Shown piece by piece: positions 10,556 to 22,960 of a DNA stretch of 64,000 nucleotides. The notes under the pieces are model-generated. The model was given only the letters and a program-made list of their open reading frames with translations, was not told the DNA's origin and did no database searches. The stretch covers positions 1,116,001-1,180,000 of the forward strand of contig CM022376.1 in NCBI GenBank assembly GCA_011800155.1, read 5' to 3'. The translations under genes were made by a program, and so were the position numbers. Source of the DNA: Flammulina velutipes (taxonomy: Eukaryota > Basidiomycota > Agaricomycetes > Agaricales > Physalacriaceae). How positions within the stretch are numbered: the stretch's first letter is position 1; each line of letters begins with the position of its first letter.

Positions 10556-11632
10556 CTATTTTGAGTCCAATGTTTCGTGGAGGTGCAGCGCCAGACGTCT
10601 AAGAATGGCGTTAGGAGAAGGATATAAATTGAAGAGAACCACAGTAACATTAAGAGATGTAAAGAAATTCAAAACTTCGAGGCCTCGCTGCATCTTCACT
10701 TTGACGAAGTTCACATGCGCCACCCCATCTTCAGTATCTAGTTGTTGATTTGGTACCCAGGTGTGATGGGGATCGATGTGCATATACAGGCTCATTGGCG
10801 GAGGCGGTCAAACCCCTGCGTCGACGCTTGACGGTCCAGTAGCCGTATTACTGAGCGGAATGGCAGTTCGCGGAGGTACCGTTCATCTGGGCACGCTGCA
10901 ATGCAGCTATCTCAGTCAAAAGAGACGTTGACACAGCAAGGAGGTTGTTGGAAAGTGACTGTGATGTTTGCGCAACAAAAGTGGTCAGGACGGCGGAGAA
11001 AAGACCAGCCTGGGGGTCAATGAATAGGTGAACAATATCAGAGTAATTGACTTACGAAAACGAGTTGTAAATCAAGGCCATCTCGAGCTTCGGTGACCAT
11101 ATCGTTGTCATATACCTCGCATTCGTCCTTGTTCACTCGCCGCACGCGAGCATTCGGGCCTAGATAGGGTCCTCTGGTACTTGTCCTCGACGTCAAACTT
11201 TCCTACTATTGCTGTTAGAAAGAGCTGCGGCGTGTGGCTGATGAATACTACTGACCTATGTTTTTGGGTTGCCAGTGATTAGTGGGAATATTCAGGCCAA
11301 ACCACTTTCTCCTAGGTCGACGACTAGGAGATGGGCTCGATGGGCGAACAGGAGCTGGTGACACAGAGCGCCTTGAGCTGTGACGTGTGAGTAGATCTAG
11401 ACGAATGACGGCCCGGTGTATCGAATTTTTGCGAAGTCTGCCGCGAAGGTCGTGCGGAACGAGCTGAGGAATAGCTGGACGATCTAGAGCGAGAATTGCA
11501 TAGCGAACCAGGGGGCCTGGGGGACGGCATGCTGTTGGTGGAGGGAGGAAGAGCCCGAGAACTGTATTGAACTTGACCAAAAGATACAACGTGTTGTTGT
11601 TGACTGATATGAGTCACGAGAGTATCGGACAT
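10556..11632 (-). pseudogene. DUF6535-type membrane protein, degraded
   Basis: Minus strand. A Ser-rich N-terminus starts at ATG 11632. After a frame change the sequence reads RRKWFGLNIPTNHW, and after another intron DNDMVTEARDGLDLQLVF then AGLFSAVLTTFVAQTSQSL, split by a GT-AG intron at about 11057-11011. This is the hallmark start of the agaricomycete DUF6535 domain. The frame then fails: a TAA follows near 10850, and the next frame (SNTATGPSSVDAG) meets a TGA before continuing through MQRGLEVLNFF to 10556. I found no splice choice that removes both, so I call it a pseudogene. The last segment resembles the remnant at 6570-6743. The domain name rests on recalled family sequence. Confidence 0.6.
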
Positions 11633-12230
11633 GTGCCCTCATGCATAGCATTTCACATAGACGGCCTGGTGATGGTACGATCCGTAAAGGTGTTCGTGCT
11701 GTTAATCATGTAGGAAGGGATTGAACCTCAACCTGAAAATGGAAGAACAAAGTCCAGTAGGCAAAACATGCGAGTAAGAACCGTGCAGGATGAATGAGTG
11801 GTCATGGTGCATAGCACTTCAAGACGGAGATGGTGGTGATGGAACAAAGTGCATGTGCCGCCGGTACGCGATATTACCTTCTTTGGGCTGATATTGATAC
11901 TTGATATTACTGAAATTCGACGAGCAACGTCAATGAGAAACACCTCCTTTCTGCCACTCTAACGAGAAAGGAGGTTTCATTGATACTGACATACCCATCA
12001 ACTCCATCGACTGAGCCGGGAAGAATTCTCCACATGTAGGGCGAATATGGGTGAACGTATTGGAGTTGCTCGGAATTCTAGCATTACAGCTGTGACTGTA
12101 CTTTTGTGTCCAGAGAGCTACCTCAGGACATTGACGCCACACAATGCAGCGGCGATTGCCGAGACATTCAAACTCCGAACGATATAGGCAAAGTTTGGCG
12201 GTGCGCTTGCTTTTACCTTTCTCTCTTTCA
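11633..12230. other. Intergenic, upstream of the DEF1-like gene
   Basis: No gene supported. A minus-strand frame at 11930-12244 is open but has no domain and overlaps the likely DEF1 promoter. Pyrimidine-rich sequence directly precedes the ATG at 12231. Confidence 0.45.
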
Positions 12231-15198
12231 ATGTCGTCGTACAAGACTGCAATTCGCGCTCAGCCGCCTTCAGATTCTCCCAGTGACTCCAACAAATTTC
12301 GCGACAAGGCGCGCCAGCTGCAGGAGCTTTTTCCAACCTGGTCAAACGATGGTGTGCACGACGAGGAGCGAATATATGCGCGCGTCTAACTGCTTTTCCC
12401 AGATCTCCAGTCTCTCCTTACTGAAGTAAATGGCGACGTGGAATTGGCAGCTACGAGGATTAGCGACGGTGAGCACGCAATCTGTTGTTCTTTTCTTTGT
12501 CTGTAACTCGTTGCAGGCCATGCGGAGCAGTGGGGAGCAGTCACCAGGAAAAAGGAAAAGAAACCGACGACAGCGACTGGACACACAGCGAAGGAGTCGA
12601 TTTCTGGCCGAGGAGACTTTCGTGGTGGTCGAGGAGGTCGTGGAGGTCGTGGTGGCCCGGGTCGTGGCGGCGCTGTTGCTCGCGGTCGTGGCGGTCCTCC
12701 CAGAGGCGGTGCCAACGGGCATCCCGTGACTGCCAGTCCCCGTCCTGCGCCTGCTACGCCTGCTGCTGGCGGTGCATGGGCCAATGGCGCCCCGTCGACG
12801 TCGACGTCGGCAGAGCAACAGCCAGCGCCCGACGCGTCAATCGCTGCCTCGGCGTCCAGCGACTCCACCAGCTCGTCCAACCTGGATGCACCCAGCGTCT
12901 CCACCGCTGCTTCGACACCAGGCTCATCGTGGACGGGTGTCAGCACGACTTCGACTTGGGGCGGTGACACCGACACCAATGCATCTGTCTCATCTGTTAA
13001 TCTCCCTCTAAAACCCACCAAAACACCTGCAACGTCAAAAATGTCCTGGGCTCAAATTGCTAGGTATGTCGTATTACGCAGATTCTAGCAGTATCTAATG
13101 AAACGCACAGGCCTCAGGAAAAGCCTGCCCCGCCACCTCCCGCGCCTCCCGCTTCCGCCGCAGTAGCACCGCCACCAGCGCCTGTGCAGGAGCCTGCAGT
13201 AGAGGCGGGCTGGGAAGAGCCTACCACGCACAAAGAACCGACATGGGACGTTGAACCCCCTCGCAAGACGGCAGCAGACGTCTGGCCAGCTGCAGAGCCC
13301 AGCAAGCCCGAACCAGAACCTCCAGCACCAGCACGTGAACCCACACCACCCCCTCCTGCTCCTGAACCAATCCCCGAACAAGCTCCTGAACCAGAAGCAG
13401 TCGCCCCGTCGCCCATACCTCCCAAGGCCATCGCGCCTGCACGTCCAGCTCCTGTTTCCCACCGTAGCAGTGCCAAGTACAAGATTTCCGACCAGCCAGT
13501 CGTTATGCCCAGCTCGTTCGGTGCTGGTTTGGAGAAGATTGGCATGCAGTTCGGCAGCCTTAGCCTGGGAGGAGAGAGCTTATTCGACGGTTCATCGTAT
13601 GTTCACTCTTTTATCGGAGTCATCCATGTCTAACCCTCATACTTTACAGAGCTGAGCTTGAGTTTGGCCAAAGTGTTGCAGAACCTCCCTCCCCTCCCAC
13701 TCCTCAAGCACAACCCATCGAGACCCCTGCTGCCCCACCTGTATCTGCGCCACCATCACAGCCACCTGTGTCATCATCGTCGCTGGGAAGCCTTTACCAA
13801 CAACAGCAGACTGTCCAACAATCTATCTCCCACCAACCCGCTCAATCGTCTCCTCAGGTCCCCACTCACAACAACCTTCCCGCTTCCGCCTCGCAGCCGG
13901 TTATCCCTAGCCAGCCTCCACACCTCAACATCTCCGCTGCCACATCACCTCTACAACAATTCAGTCAACAACATCCTCAACCCCAACAGCACCAAGCTGC
14001 TCATCACCAACCACAACCACCGCAATCCCACCTTCCCCAACAACTCCAACAACCGTCTCTCCAACAGCACCAGTACTCTCAACACAATTTGTTGTCACAC
14101 CTCGAGCAACAGCAACAGCAGCAGCAGCAGCAACCACCTCCTCCTCAACAGCAACAGCCATCTTCCGGTGCTCACTCAAACTACTTCCGCGGCGGCGACC
14201 CGTATTTCCACGCCCCGACCCCTCCTGCTCAGGCAGATGCTGGCTACGGATCGTTCGGTCAACTCGTTGGCCAGAACCAACAGCAGCAGCAACCTCAAGC
14301 CCAACAGCAACAACAGCAGCAACACCAACAGCATTCCCATCTTGGTAGCTTCGGTGGTGCCAACGACTACGCCTACCAAGAAAATCAGCGAGTGAGTAAT
14401 ATTTCGCTTCGTACGTGTAGCATTTCTGATCTTATTCTCTAGGGATTCTATGACTCCTACCAGCCCTCGAGCTTTGGAGGACGAAATGTTCTGGGCAGCC
14501 ACGAAGATCTCAAGGGCCTACCTGGTAGCCAACCTCAGCCTCCTTCTGCTGGGGGCTTGCCACCTTCTGCCGCCGCCGCGTCTCAACAACCCCAACCTTC
14601 GCAGCCTGCACAAAACCAAGGCCCTCAAGGATACGCTGGACCTCCTCCCGTACCTTACTATTATAACCCCTACCCACAGAACCAATACTACGGCGCACCA
14701 TATAACTCTGGCTATGCGGTCCCTCAGCCGTTCGTTAAATACCCTGCCATGTACCAGCCTCCTGGTCCTGGCAGTGCTCCGAGCCCAGTATCGAAGCAGC
14801 CTGCGAACGTCGGTCAGCAGGGGTACGGTCAAAGTTACAACGGGTACGAGGAGTACGGGCACCAAGGACTTGGTGGCGCGTCGGACTACGGAAAGCCGCT
14901 ATATGGCGGTGCAGCTGGTGCGCGTGGCTCGCCTGAAGCGGCGTACAAGCCGTATACAAGCGGTGCGAAGGACGTGAATGTCGGTGGGCAGGCGAAGCCT
15001 GGGCCGAGTCAGCCTCAGCAGCAGGGCTTCTATGGTGGGAATCGATTTGGGAGCGGAGTTGGAGCTGGTGCTGGGCAAGGTGTAGCTGGACCTCCTCAGC
15101 AGGGCGGACATGCACCCCAAGGGCACTCGATGTACCCCCAGCAAGGCCAGAGCGACGGGAACTTTTACTACCCTAGCCAAGGACGGTACTGGCAGTAG
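12231..15198 (+). CDS. DEF1: RNA polymerase II degradation factor DEF1-like (CUE + Q-rich)
   Basis: Six exons: 12231-12351, 12403-12468, 12517-13063, 13111-13596, 13650-14391 and 14443-15198 (905 aa). The N-terminal CUE-like ubiquitin-binding fold is visible at about residues 24-60 (KARQLQELFPTWS, then DLQSLLTEVNGDVE and AATRISDG). An RGG-rich stretch follows (FRGGRGGRGGRGGPGRGG), then SKMSWAQIAR, a long Pro/Ala region, poly-Gln tracts coded at about 14107-14160 and 14281-14335, and a Gly/Tyr/Gln C-terminus. This is the architecture of yeast Def1, which promotes ubiquitylation of stalled RNA polymerase II. Yeast Def1 is shorter (738 aa). The Q-rich part is low complexity, so orthology rests on the CUE and the overall layout. 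Confidence 0.85.
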
Positions 15199-17396
15199 TT
15201 GTTTTTTTCCCTCTCTTTTTTTTGCTTCATTCTTTTGATCTTGTCTCGTACTCGTAGCATACGCATCTGATCTCGTTCTCTGGCCTGTCCATATTGTGTA
15301 TATTGTAAACGATGCTCTGTTTCTGCTTACTCTCTCATTTTGCTCGAGGAGACCATGAGGATATCTACCACGTGGTTGTGTACGTTCTTTCTTTCTTACC
15401 ACCATGGTCGCAGTGAACAGCGCTTGCCCTCATCTGGAGTCTTTCCCTCTCACGCTCTTGCTAGGATGGTCTTCTTGACGTAGAATGGTGTACTCTATTC
15501 ATCTGCTATTGCCTCGCGCGCAATGGCGAATTGAAATATAGACCGTGTCAAGCTACTAGTGAGTCTATCGTCCTTTGTTTCACGAGGATGAAAACAAGCA
15601 TATCTGTTACATACCCTGCATTGCATTGGGTGTGCATGTGCGTTTAGTATAATTTGCAACCTGATCCTTTTTACCCTCTTCCAAGCGCTTTCCATTGAAT
15701 AAAGTAGGCTGATGTTCTTTCGAGCAGGTTGGCCGTTTGGTACTGGACGATAAATTGAATACGTTTATTGCACTTGCTCAGCCATGCTCCTCGAACGAAA
15801 GTCTATGGGTTTACTCGTCACCATCACGGACGTCCTATGCCTGTCGTATTCATGGATCGAGGCTGCAACTTGAACGCCGACAATCGCTGTACCATGTACC
15901 GTGCCATCCCTCGTCCCCCATCCTATCTGCGACCGACTCTGGCATTCTAGCCTCCGGTCACCATCGTCACCCGTGTAAACTAGGACGCTAGGATGACCTT
16001 CAGAGACGGACTCTAGGATCGAGGTCGGGCTTTAGGGGAATACATGTCTCTCTACGAGACGTGAGCAAAAGGCCAGGGAGAGGATACTAGGGCTCAGAGG
16101 CTTTGGGCATGAGAATGAGAATGCGACTGAGGTCGATGCAGTCAAAATCATTCAGACACCCTCGCGTTCCTCCAATCTTCGTTGATCGAGTTGAAGACAC
16201 GTCTCGCACAAATATCTCGACTAGGGTGAGATGTGTCCTCGGCTCTACCTCTACCAAATGGCGTACCTCTGCGTCGCGCGACATACCAAGGTCGCGTTTG
16301 CGCTTCCGAGAAACATGATCTGGCGGGGAACGAATGAAGGTGGATGTTGCGCGTGGGGAGAATGGGATGGGGAAGCTTTAGAGGATTCTGGATGATATGC
16401 AGAAAACTGTTCTGGAGGTCGGGGATAGCGTTGATATGAAATTGGTATGTGATAGTGATGAACTTCTGTTTTATAGTCTTGAGAAGGAGATTTTGCATTG
16501 GTCGAATCCCTACAAAGAATTTGAGCAGTGATATGTTTAGCCTGAAATAGAAATATCGAAGAACAACATCACAGATCTGATAGCCTAAGCTACCTGTTCG
16601 GCCTGCGCCACCTACTTCTACTTCAACCTCCAAGATACAAATATGTTAGCTTCGTGAGAAATCCTGAAGCATCATCCATGTGTCTTCTACAATCACTAAT
16701 ATCGTAAAATTATCCAACTGCAGTCTGAATTTCTCTCATCTCCATGGCCAAGCAAAGTGTGCGCCACCATTCCCACAACCTCAACTGATTTTTCATATCT
16801 GCTATTTTGAATTCCCAGATACGTTACAGTATATCCCAAAGATACTACACATTCGTTTGAGAAACCATTCGCCGCCGCAGGCCATATTGTGCTGATTCAC
16901 CATGTCGTGTGGCGTTCATCATCCAAGTGCCGTTTTGCCAATGTAAATCCATCATGATGTCGGACTGTCTTCGCAGAACTTAAGAATGCCCGACACATTC
17001 ATGATCATCGAGCAGCGGCGTGATATCATTGAGTTATAGGGACGTGTCTGCGAGTCGGAATCCACAGCTAAGCAAAGCCAGTCTCGTCGTGGTACTAGAG
17101 TCATTCTCCAGTATCGTCAAGACCACGGCAAAGCTCAGTGAGCAAGCCTCGGATAGCGGAATCCAAATACCCTCGAACAGTAACCGGTACTAGTAGATGA
17201 TCCTCGGGAAAGGTGGATGGCGAGGGAAAGCACATGTCAACGTTGATCGAAAAGGGGCATCACGTGGCGTGCGGGGAAAGTACTTGACCAGAACGTTCAC
17301 GGCGATTTGGATCATCACTGTTTGTTTCTCGCCACCCACGCTTTATTGACGACTTTTAAAGCTTTCTGCTTGCTTATTTTGTGGTCTCTATCTGCC
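15199..17396. other. 2.2-kb intergenic region, no gene supported
   Basis: It holds the DEF1 3' UTR and the Lon promoter. A minus-strand frame at 16148-16633 (161 codons) has no recognisable domain and no consistent splice context. I see no repeats of note. Confidence 0.45.
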
Positions 17397-20329
17397 ATGG
17401 CTACGTCCAAACTCCCTGTGCTGGCACTGCCGCACCCGCTGATTCTCTTACCGGCATCTCGGTTCACTATGGCTCTGTCAAAGGAGCAAGGCGAAGCCAT
17501 ACTAGCGCTCATTGAGCAGTCAGACGCGCTTCCCGTCGTCGCCGCGGTTCCAATAACCAACGCACCGTCTGCCACGTCCCCTCCGAAACATGCGGAGTGG
17601 GGAACCGCTACCCGGATACTACGACTCGTCAGGCCTCCAGCGCGAAACCCACGGCAGCCCTATCTTGTTTCTCTTCACGGTCTCACCCGTGTACACCTCA
17701 CGTCCCCCTTCACCCCCCAAGAAGACACCCTTCTTCCTATTCACGAGATCGAATACCCACCCACCGAGCGAATACCGTCGAAAGAGGTCGTCGAAAAGTT
17801 CAAACAAAGCGCTCTTCGTCTTCTTGACAGGCTAGCGAAGGATGCCATTCAGTCCTCGCGCAAAGAGGGTTACCAGAAGATAGCTAGCATGCTAGATGAT
17901 ATCACCGACGCCCGAGCTCCATGGATGGCTGACGTCCTAATCGGTAGCATAAACGGAGAATACGACGATAAGCTCGGTATGTTTGTCGTAACTCACTCCC
18001 CGACACTTCTAACATAACATTAGCCATCCTCAGCACCCCCGATTCTGAAACCCGCCTCAGTCTAGCCACAGACATCTTCCTCAAACAAGCCTCGATATCC
18101 GAGGTCTCCAAGAAGATCGCATCCGCGGTAGATGAATCGCTCTCGAAGCAGCAGAAAGAGTTCTTCCTTCGCCAACAACTGGCGGCCATTCAGCGTGAGC
18201 TACACACGCTCACCAATGGTGCTCGCACCCCTGGCAATGGCAACAGCAACAATGTCTCAGAGTCTCCGAGCGAGCTCGACGACGACGAGCAGCATGATGC
18301 AGACGACCTTGCCGATCTGAAGCGCAAGATCGAGGCCATGGAACACGGCTCCGAGGAGCGCAAGATGGGCGTGCGAGAATGGAGACGGCTCAAGCGCATA
18401 CCGCAAGGAAGCGTTGAGAACGGCGTTATCCGAAATTACCTTGAATGGCTCACCAGTGTTCCCTGGAGCCAAGTTGGCGCCTCGCCGATCAAGGACAAGG
18501 CGTTTCTCACCAATGCTCGCACTCAACTGGACAAGGATCACTTTGGGTTGGAAAAGATCAAGCGGAGGTTGATTGAATATCTGGCTGTGGTCAGGCTGCG
18601 AGATATGAGTGCCGACGCCGAGATACAGCGCGCGCAGAATAGCGACGAGAAGGCTCTGGTCCCGTATCAACCTTCACCACAGACATCGGTATCTGCTCCT
18701 GTTCAGAAGAGTCTTCGTGGCCCCATCCTTCTTTTCGTCGGCCCACCAGGTGTGGGAAAGACCTCGTTGGGCCAGTCTATCGCCAAGGCACTGGACAGAC
18801 CCTTCCAACGCATCTCACTTGGTGGTGTTCGGGACGAGGCTGAGATTCGGGGACATAGGCGCACCTACGTGGCTAGTGGCCCTGGCTTAATTGTGCAGGC
18901 ATTGAGGAAAGCTGGCAGGAAGGACTTTGTTCTCTTACTCGACGAGATCGATAAAATAGGGCAGAGCAATTTCCATGGAGATCCCGGAGCCGCTTTGCTG
19001 GAGGTGTTGGATCCGGAGCAGAATCATTCGTTCTTGGTTTGTCTTCGCTGTGTTTTTTCTTCCATTCCATGTCTAATGTCGGTATAGGACCATTATCTTA
19101 ATGTTCCCGTCGACCTCAGCCAAATCTTGTTCATTTGTACTAGCAATAGCCTCGAGACCATCTCAGGACCTTTGCTGGATCGCTGTGAAGTCATACAGCT
19201 CTCAGGTTAGTCTATCATCCTTCGTTTTTTTTGTCACGATCTGACGTCGGTAGGCTATACATATGACGAGAAGCTGCACATCGCTCGGCGTTTCCTCCTG
19301 CCCAAGCAGATATCTGTCAATGGTCTGAAGGAAGATCAAGTCAACATCACCGAGCCCGCACTGCTCCACATTGCCACCCGCTACACCCGCGAGGCCGGCG
19401 TCCGTAGTCTGGAGCGTGCCATCGGTGCTGTCGTCCGCTTCAAAGCCGTCGAATGGGCGGAATACCTTGATGGAGAGGTTGACAGCAAGATGCTCACTGA
19501 CGGTAGCGGTAATGAAATGACGTATTCGTCCGTCGTGGAGGAGAGCGATCTGGAGAAGATGTTAGGTATATCGAGGTGGGAGGGAGAGGAGAAGGAACGG
19601 GAGGAAACGCGGGGTGTCGTTTTTGGCCTGGTGGTTATGGGCCAGGGCGAGGGAGGTATCATGCCAATCGAGACGATGATGGTACCCGGGAACGGTTCGC
19701 TGAAGTTGACAGGTAGCTTGGGTGATGTACGTGCAATGATTGCTTCTTCTATTCAAGTCGCATGCATGCTTACAACTCGTGCAGGTAATCAAGGAAAGCT
19801 CGGAGATATCTCTCAGCTGGGTAAAGCGGCATGCGTACGACATGGGGCTGACGAATGCGAGGAGTATCGATCCCCTCAAGGCCGAGAATATCGACATCCA
19901 TCTGCACCTGCCTGCTGGGGCGACGAAGAAAGATGGACCTAGTGCGGGAGTTGCTATGACCTGTGCATTTGTCTCTCTGCTTACCGGTGCGCTCGTCCCG
20001 TCTAACATTGCGATGACGGGTGAGATAACGCTTCGTGGACATGTCACCCCCGTTGGTGGCATCAAGGAGAAGGTAACGTTCGTCTTATTGCATCATGTAT
20101 GTCTGCTGATCGCCAATGACAGGTCCTTGGAGCGCATCGGGCGCACATTACGAAAGTCATCCTCCCGTGGGCCAACCGCAAGGATGTTGAACATGACGTT
20201 GCGCCCGAGATACGGAACGAGATGGAGTTTGTGTTCGTTAGGACCATTCGAGACGCTTTGGACGCTGCTTTCGGGCCTGCGACGCTTGCGTGGAGGCGTG
20301 GAAATGTTCTTGTTGAGTCGAGGTTGTAA
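17397..20329 (+). CDS. Lon protease, peroxisomal type (AAA+ serine protease)
   Basis: Six exons: 17397-17976, 18024-19036, 19088-19205, 19254-19726, 19785-20072 and 20123-20329 (892 aa). It has an N-terminal Lon substrate domain ([14 protein letters not shown]), Walker [10 protein letters not shown] at about residues 433-441, Walker [13 protein letters not shown], then the protease domain with catalytic Ser about 781 in [10 protein letters not shown] and Lys about 822 in GGIKEK. The C-terminus is VESRL; Ser-Arg-Leu fits the PTS1 peroxisomal signal, and no mitochondrial presequence is apparent at the chosen start. These two facts place it with peroxisomal Lon, which degrades damaged matrix proteins, rather than mitochondrial Pim1. 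The ATG at 17397 is chosen because homology starts right after it. Confidence 0.95.
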
Positions 20330-20650
20330 GTTCTGGTGATTTGTTGTGTTGTCAATGTATGTTTTGCATAAACAATGGCTTTGTATTTCTTTCTTTCGTT
20401 TCCAAGCCTATATCTTTAACGACTTTGCATGTATATCAATCAATAGGAATCCCAATCAAATCAAGTATTGCGTACGTGAAGTTGGCAACGAGCGGATGGC
20501 CAAGAGCTGGATGGCTTTTGAACTTTGACATCCCAAGTTCCGAATAGGCAAGCCGTTCACGTAAATCGTATGGTCCTAAGCTCCAACTTACAATGATGCC
20601 AATTACACGTACAGTGGTACAATTCCTAAAGATACAATGCTAGTAAAATA
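20330..20650. other. Convergent 3' intergenic region
   Basis: 321 bp between the convergent ends of the Lon gene and the DUF6533 gene. It should hold two 3' UTRs; nothing else was seen. Confidence 0.5.
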
Positions 20651-22452
20651 TCAGACTCCTGGTCCTATACGGTGCCGTCTGTCATGATTTTGGCCTTCGT
20701 CCTCATCCTCATTGGAATTCTCATCAGTCGTCGTCCCCGCCGAGAGCATGTCACTCTCTGTCATCTCCATGCGCGTCGTGAACTGTATGGCAGGATTGGT
20801 GTACAGGGAGCACCCGGTCGTGTTAATTTCTTTCGGCGTTTTGGAGCCTGCTAGATGCTAATGATAATGTGATGCACTTAGGAATTGAGAGCCGGGGATT
20901 CGGGGGAGGGACGTACTAGGACGACTCGGCATGAAAGGATGCTGTGGATGACGGCTTGTAACCTGGAGGTTGGTTTTTAGCATGAGGTAGAGGAGGAAGT
21001 ACGATTACTGCTTACTGTGCTGCTCCCGAACGGAACTGGGAAGACTTCAAAGGGCGGAGATCAGTCTGTGTCTAGACGTCTCAAGGGAGGGAGGAAGATA
21101 CCTTTGATTGGGTGACTACTGCGATGTTCATGAATCCTAGGACTGATCTTGCGCGTAAGTTGACAGAATGACGGAGGGGTTAGGAGTGTCCTCACCAAGA
21201 GTCCAACTGAAGTAAAAGACGCCTAATGGAGGGTGTGGTCAATCTATGATCCTGGTAAGAGAAGCTTTGAGCCGTACCATCTCTCCATAAAGTGTCGAGC
21301 AGGGGAGCTCGCATTCGCTCTGGAATACGACGTCGCCATCGCGTTATTCGTATAAGGGAGAGTGTCAAAGTCACTAAAGAGTGCAATGTTAGGTTGATAC
21401 TTCGAACGGCAGAAAAGGGGAACCAACCGGCTTCATATAGGATGGTCAAGACATAGGGAACGACGTAAAGAGATTCTATGCTGTTGATGTAAGCTCTGCA
21501 GTTTCCGTAGCCTGCCATAGCTGGGTCAACTAGGTGAATGCGGTATAAGCTTTATATGTAGCAGGAGGGTTCTTAATCATGCGCACTCTTGGTTGCACGA
21601 AGATCTTTTGCGATGACCACAGAGGCACCTGCAACAGCCGACTTGAGTGGTGTGTTAGACTGTAGTAGGCACCACTTTTGATGTAGAATACTCACCACTG
21701 AAAGGATGGAAAGCATGATGAAGATCGTCCGGGTCTTCTCCCAGATAGCCCAAGTTCGAACGGCTAGGATGACTGAGACACGTAAGATGTTGGCTCGAAC
21801 GTGATAAAATGATATTCACATTCTGAAGCTACGATGGAGAGAAGACGGAGGACTGGTGATAGATGAGGCCAGAGTGAGATGGAATAAGCGTTGAGTTCGT
21901 ACCGGTATTGATTTGGGCGAGGACTAGGGATAGATTGCCTTGTTGGTTGGAATAAGCCTTGACGCGGGTCAGCTAGCAGATTTGGAGAAGAGGGAGTACA
22001 TGCAGGCAGTAGAATCATAATTGTTGAAACGAAGAGGGGATAGCGCGCCAGGAGAAAGGTGATGGAGGTGATAGTTAGACGTCTCGGCTTCCATAGATTT
22101 CGCAACTAAAGGTCAAGGCCATTGGAATGGAGTTACGATGTGAAAGAGTGTGTTCTCACCTCGTCGTAAACTGTCAGGGTATAATCATACAGCTGTCAGA
22201 AAACCTCAGTTCCCGTCCCAAATTACGTGGTGCTGCTTCTACGCACGAATAAGGCAGCACAGGCGTCTTTGCATCCAGTTAGCGCGACTGCTCTTTCGAA
22301 GAAACGGAAAGTACATGCATAATAACGCCTAGGGGGAGGTGTCAGTCCTTCTTTGACAGGTATGTCGATCTAGAGCGTACCGTCCCCATTCTGCCGTACT
22401 TTAGGCAATCATGAACTCGATGTGCCAAATCAGCCTCGTCCTCGGTGGGCAT
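20651..22452 (-). CDS. DUF6533-type seven-helix membrane protein
   Basis: A strongly split minus-strand gene. The first exons are 22452-22400, 22328-22315 (14 nt), 22266-22247 (20 nt), 22192-22160, then from 22105 on. They splice in frame to HDCLKRYYAYACAALFLYDY, TLTVYDE and LRNLWKPRR, the DUF6533 N-terminal signature, then FLLARYPLFVSTIMILL. Further exons give AVRTWAIWEKTRTIFIML, RAYINSIESLYVVPYVL, VTLTLSLIRITRWRRR, LLDTLWRDG, VFYFSWTLVLGFMNIAV and VIHSILSCRVVL, following the usual order of helices and the YRDG-type motif of the family. No unavoidable stop was found. The middle introns (21770-22020) and the C-terminal exon (stop taken at 20651-20653) are uncertain. The function of this agaricomycete family is unknown. 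Confidence 0.65.
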
Positions 22453-22960
22453 GAAGGAACGGTGTGGGGGGAGGAGGACAAGGGCGACGGGGGCCGTTAA
22501 ACTTATAGCCAGCGTTGAACCAGCGTATGGGTATCATTTCAACTGCACCAGGGCGATTTTTTGCGTCCTTTTGATGGACCCTTGTGGTGATGGCCAGCGG
22601 GTGGGCGAAGAGGGTACGGTACCTTGCCTACAGTATGCTCATCGATAGATGGCTGATCCCAAGAAGCTTGTCCTGTTAACGTTACATACTGAATACGAAC
22701 ACGCAGATGAATATCTCGGTGCGACCTGGTTTCCGTTCCGAGGTCCGATTTCATATATCGACGGAAGACGACCCTCATCATTCAATTTCGAAATTAACCC
22801 CTTCAGAATTCAGATTACTCACAGACTCGGAGTTCTCGAATCTCTATATACTCATGGTTTACTCGATGAATTTTTACCATGCGTGGGAGCAGAGGCAAGG
22901 ACAAGAAAGATGTCAGTCTTGTCGCTGACGCTTTGGATGCGCCACATCCCGTGACAGCTA
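22453..22960. other. Intergenic, left flank of the MITE
   Basis: The plus strand is open from 22649 (ATG-started, 101 codons), but without a domain or conserved splice pattern. A TGCGCCACAT word lies at about 22939-22948. Confidence 0.4.

Noticed and set aside
12386..13021. 211-codon minus-strand frame
   Set aside because: Shadow of the RGG and Pro/Ala regions of the DEF1-like gene, which has a full splice-consistent model.
13658..14395. 245-codon Asn/Ser-rich plus-strand frame
   Set aside because: Out-of-frame reading of the poly-Gln exon of DEF1; the in-frame reading joins neighbouring exons.
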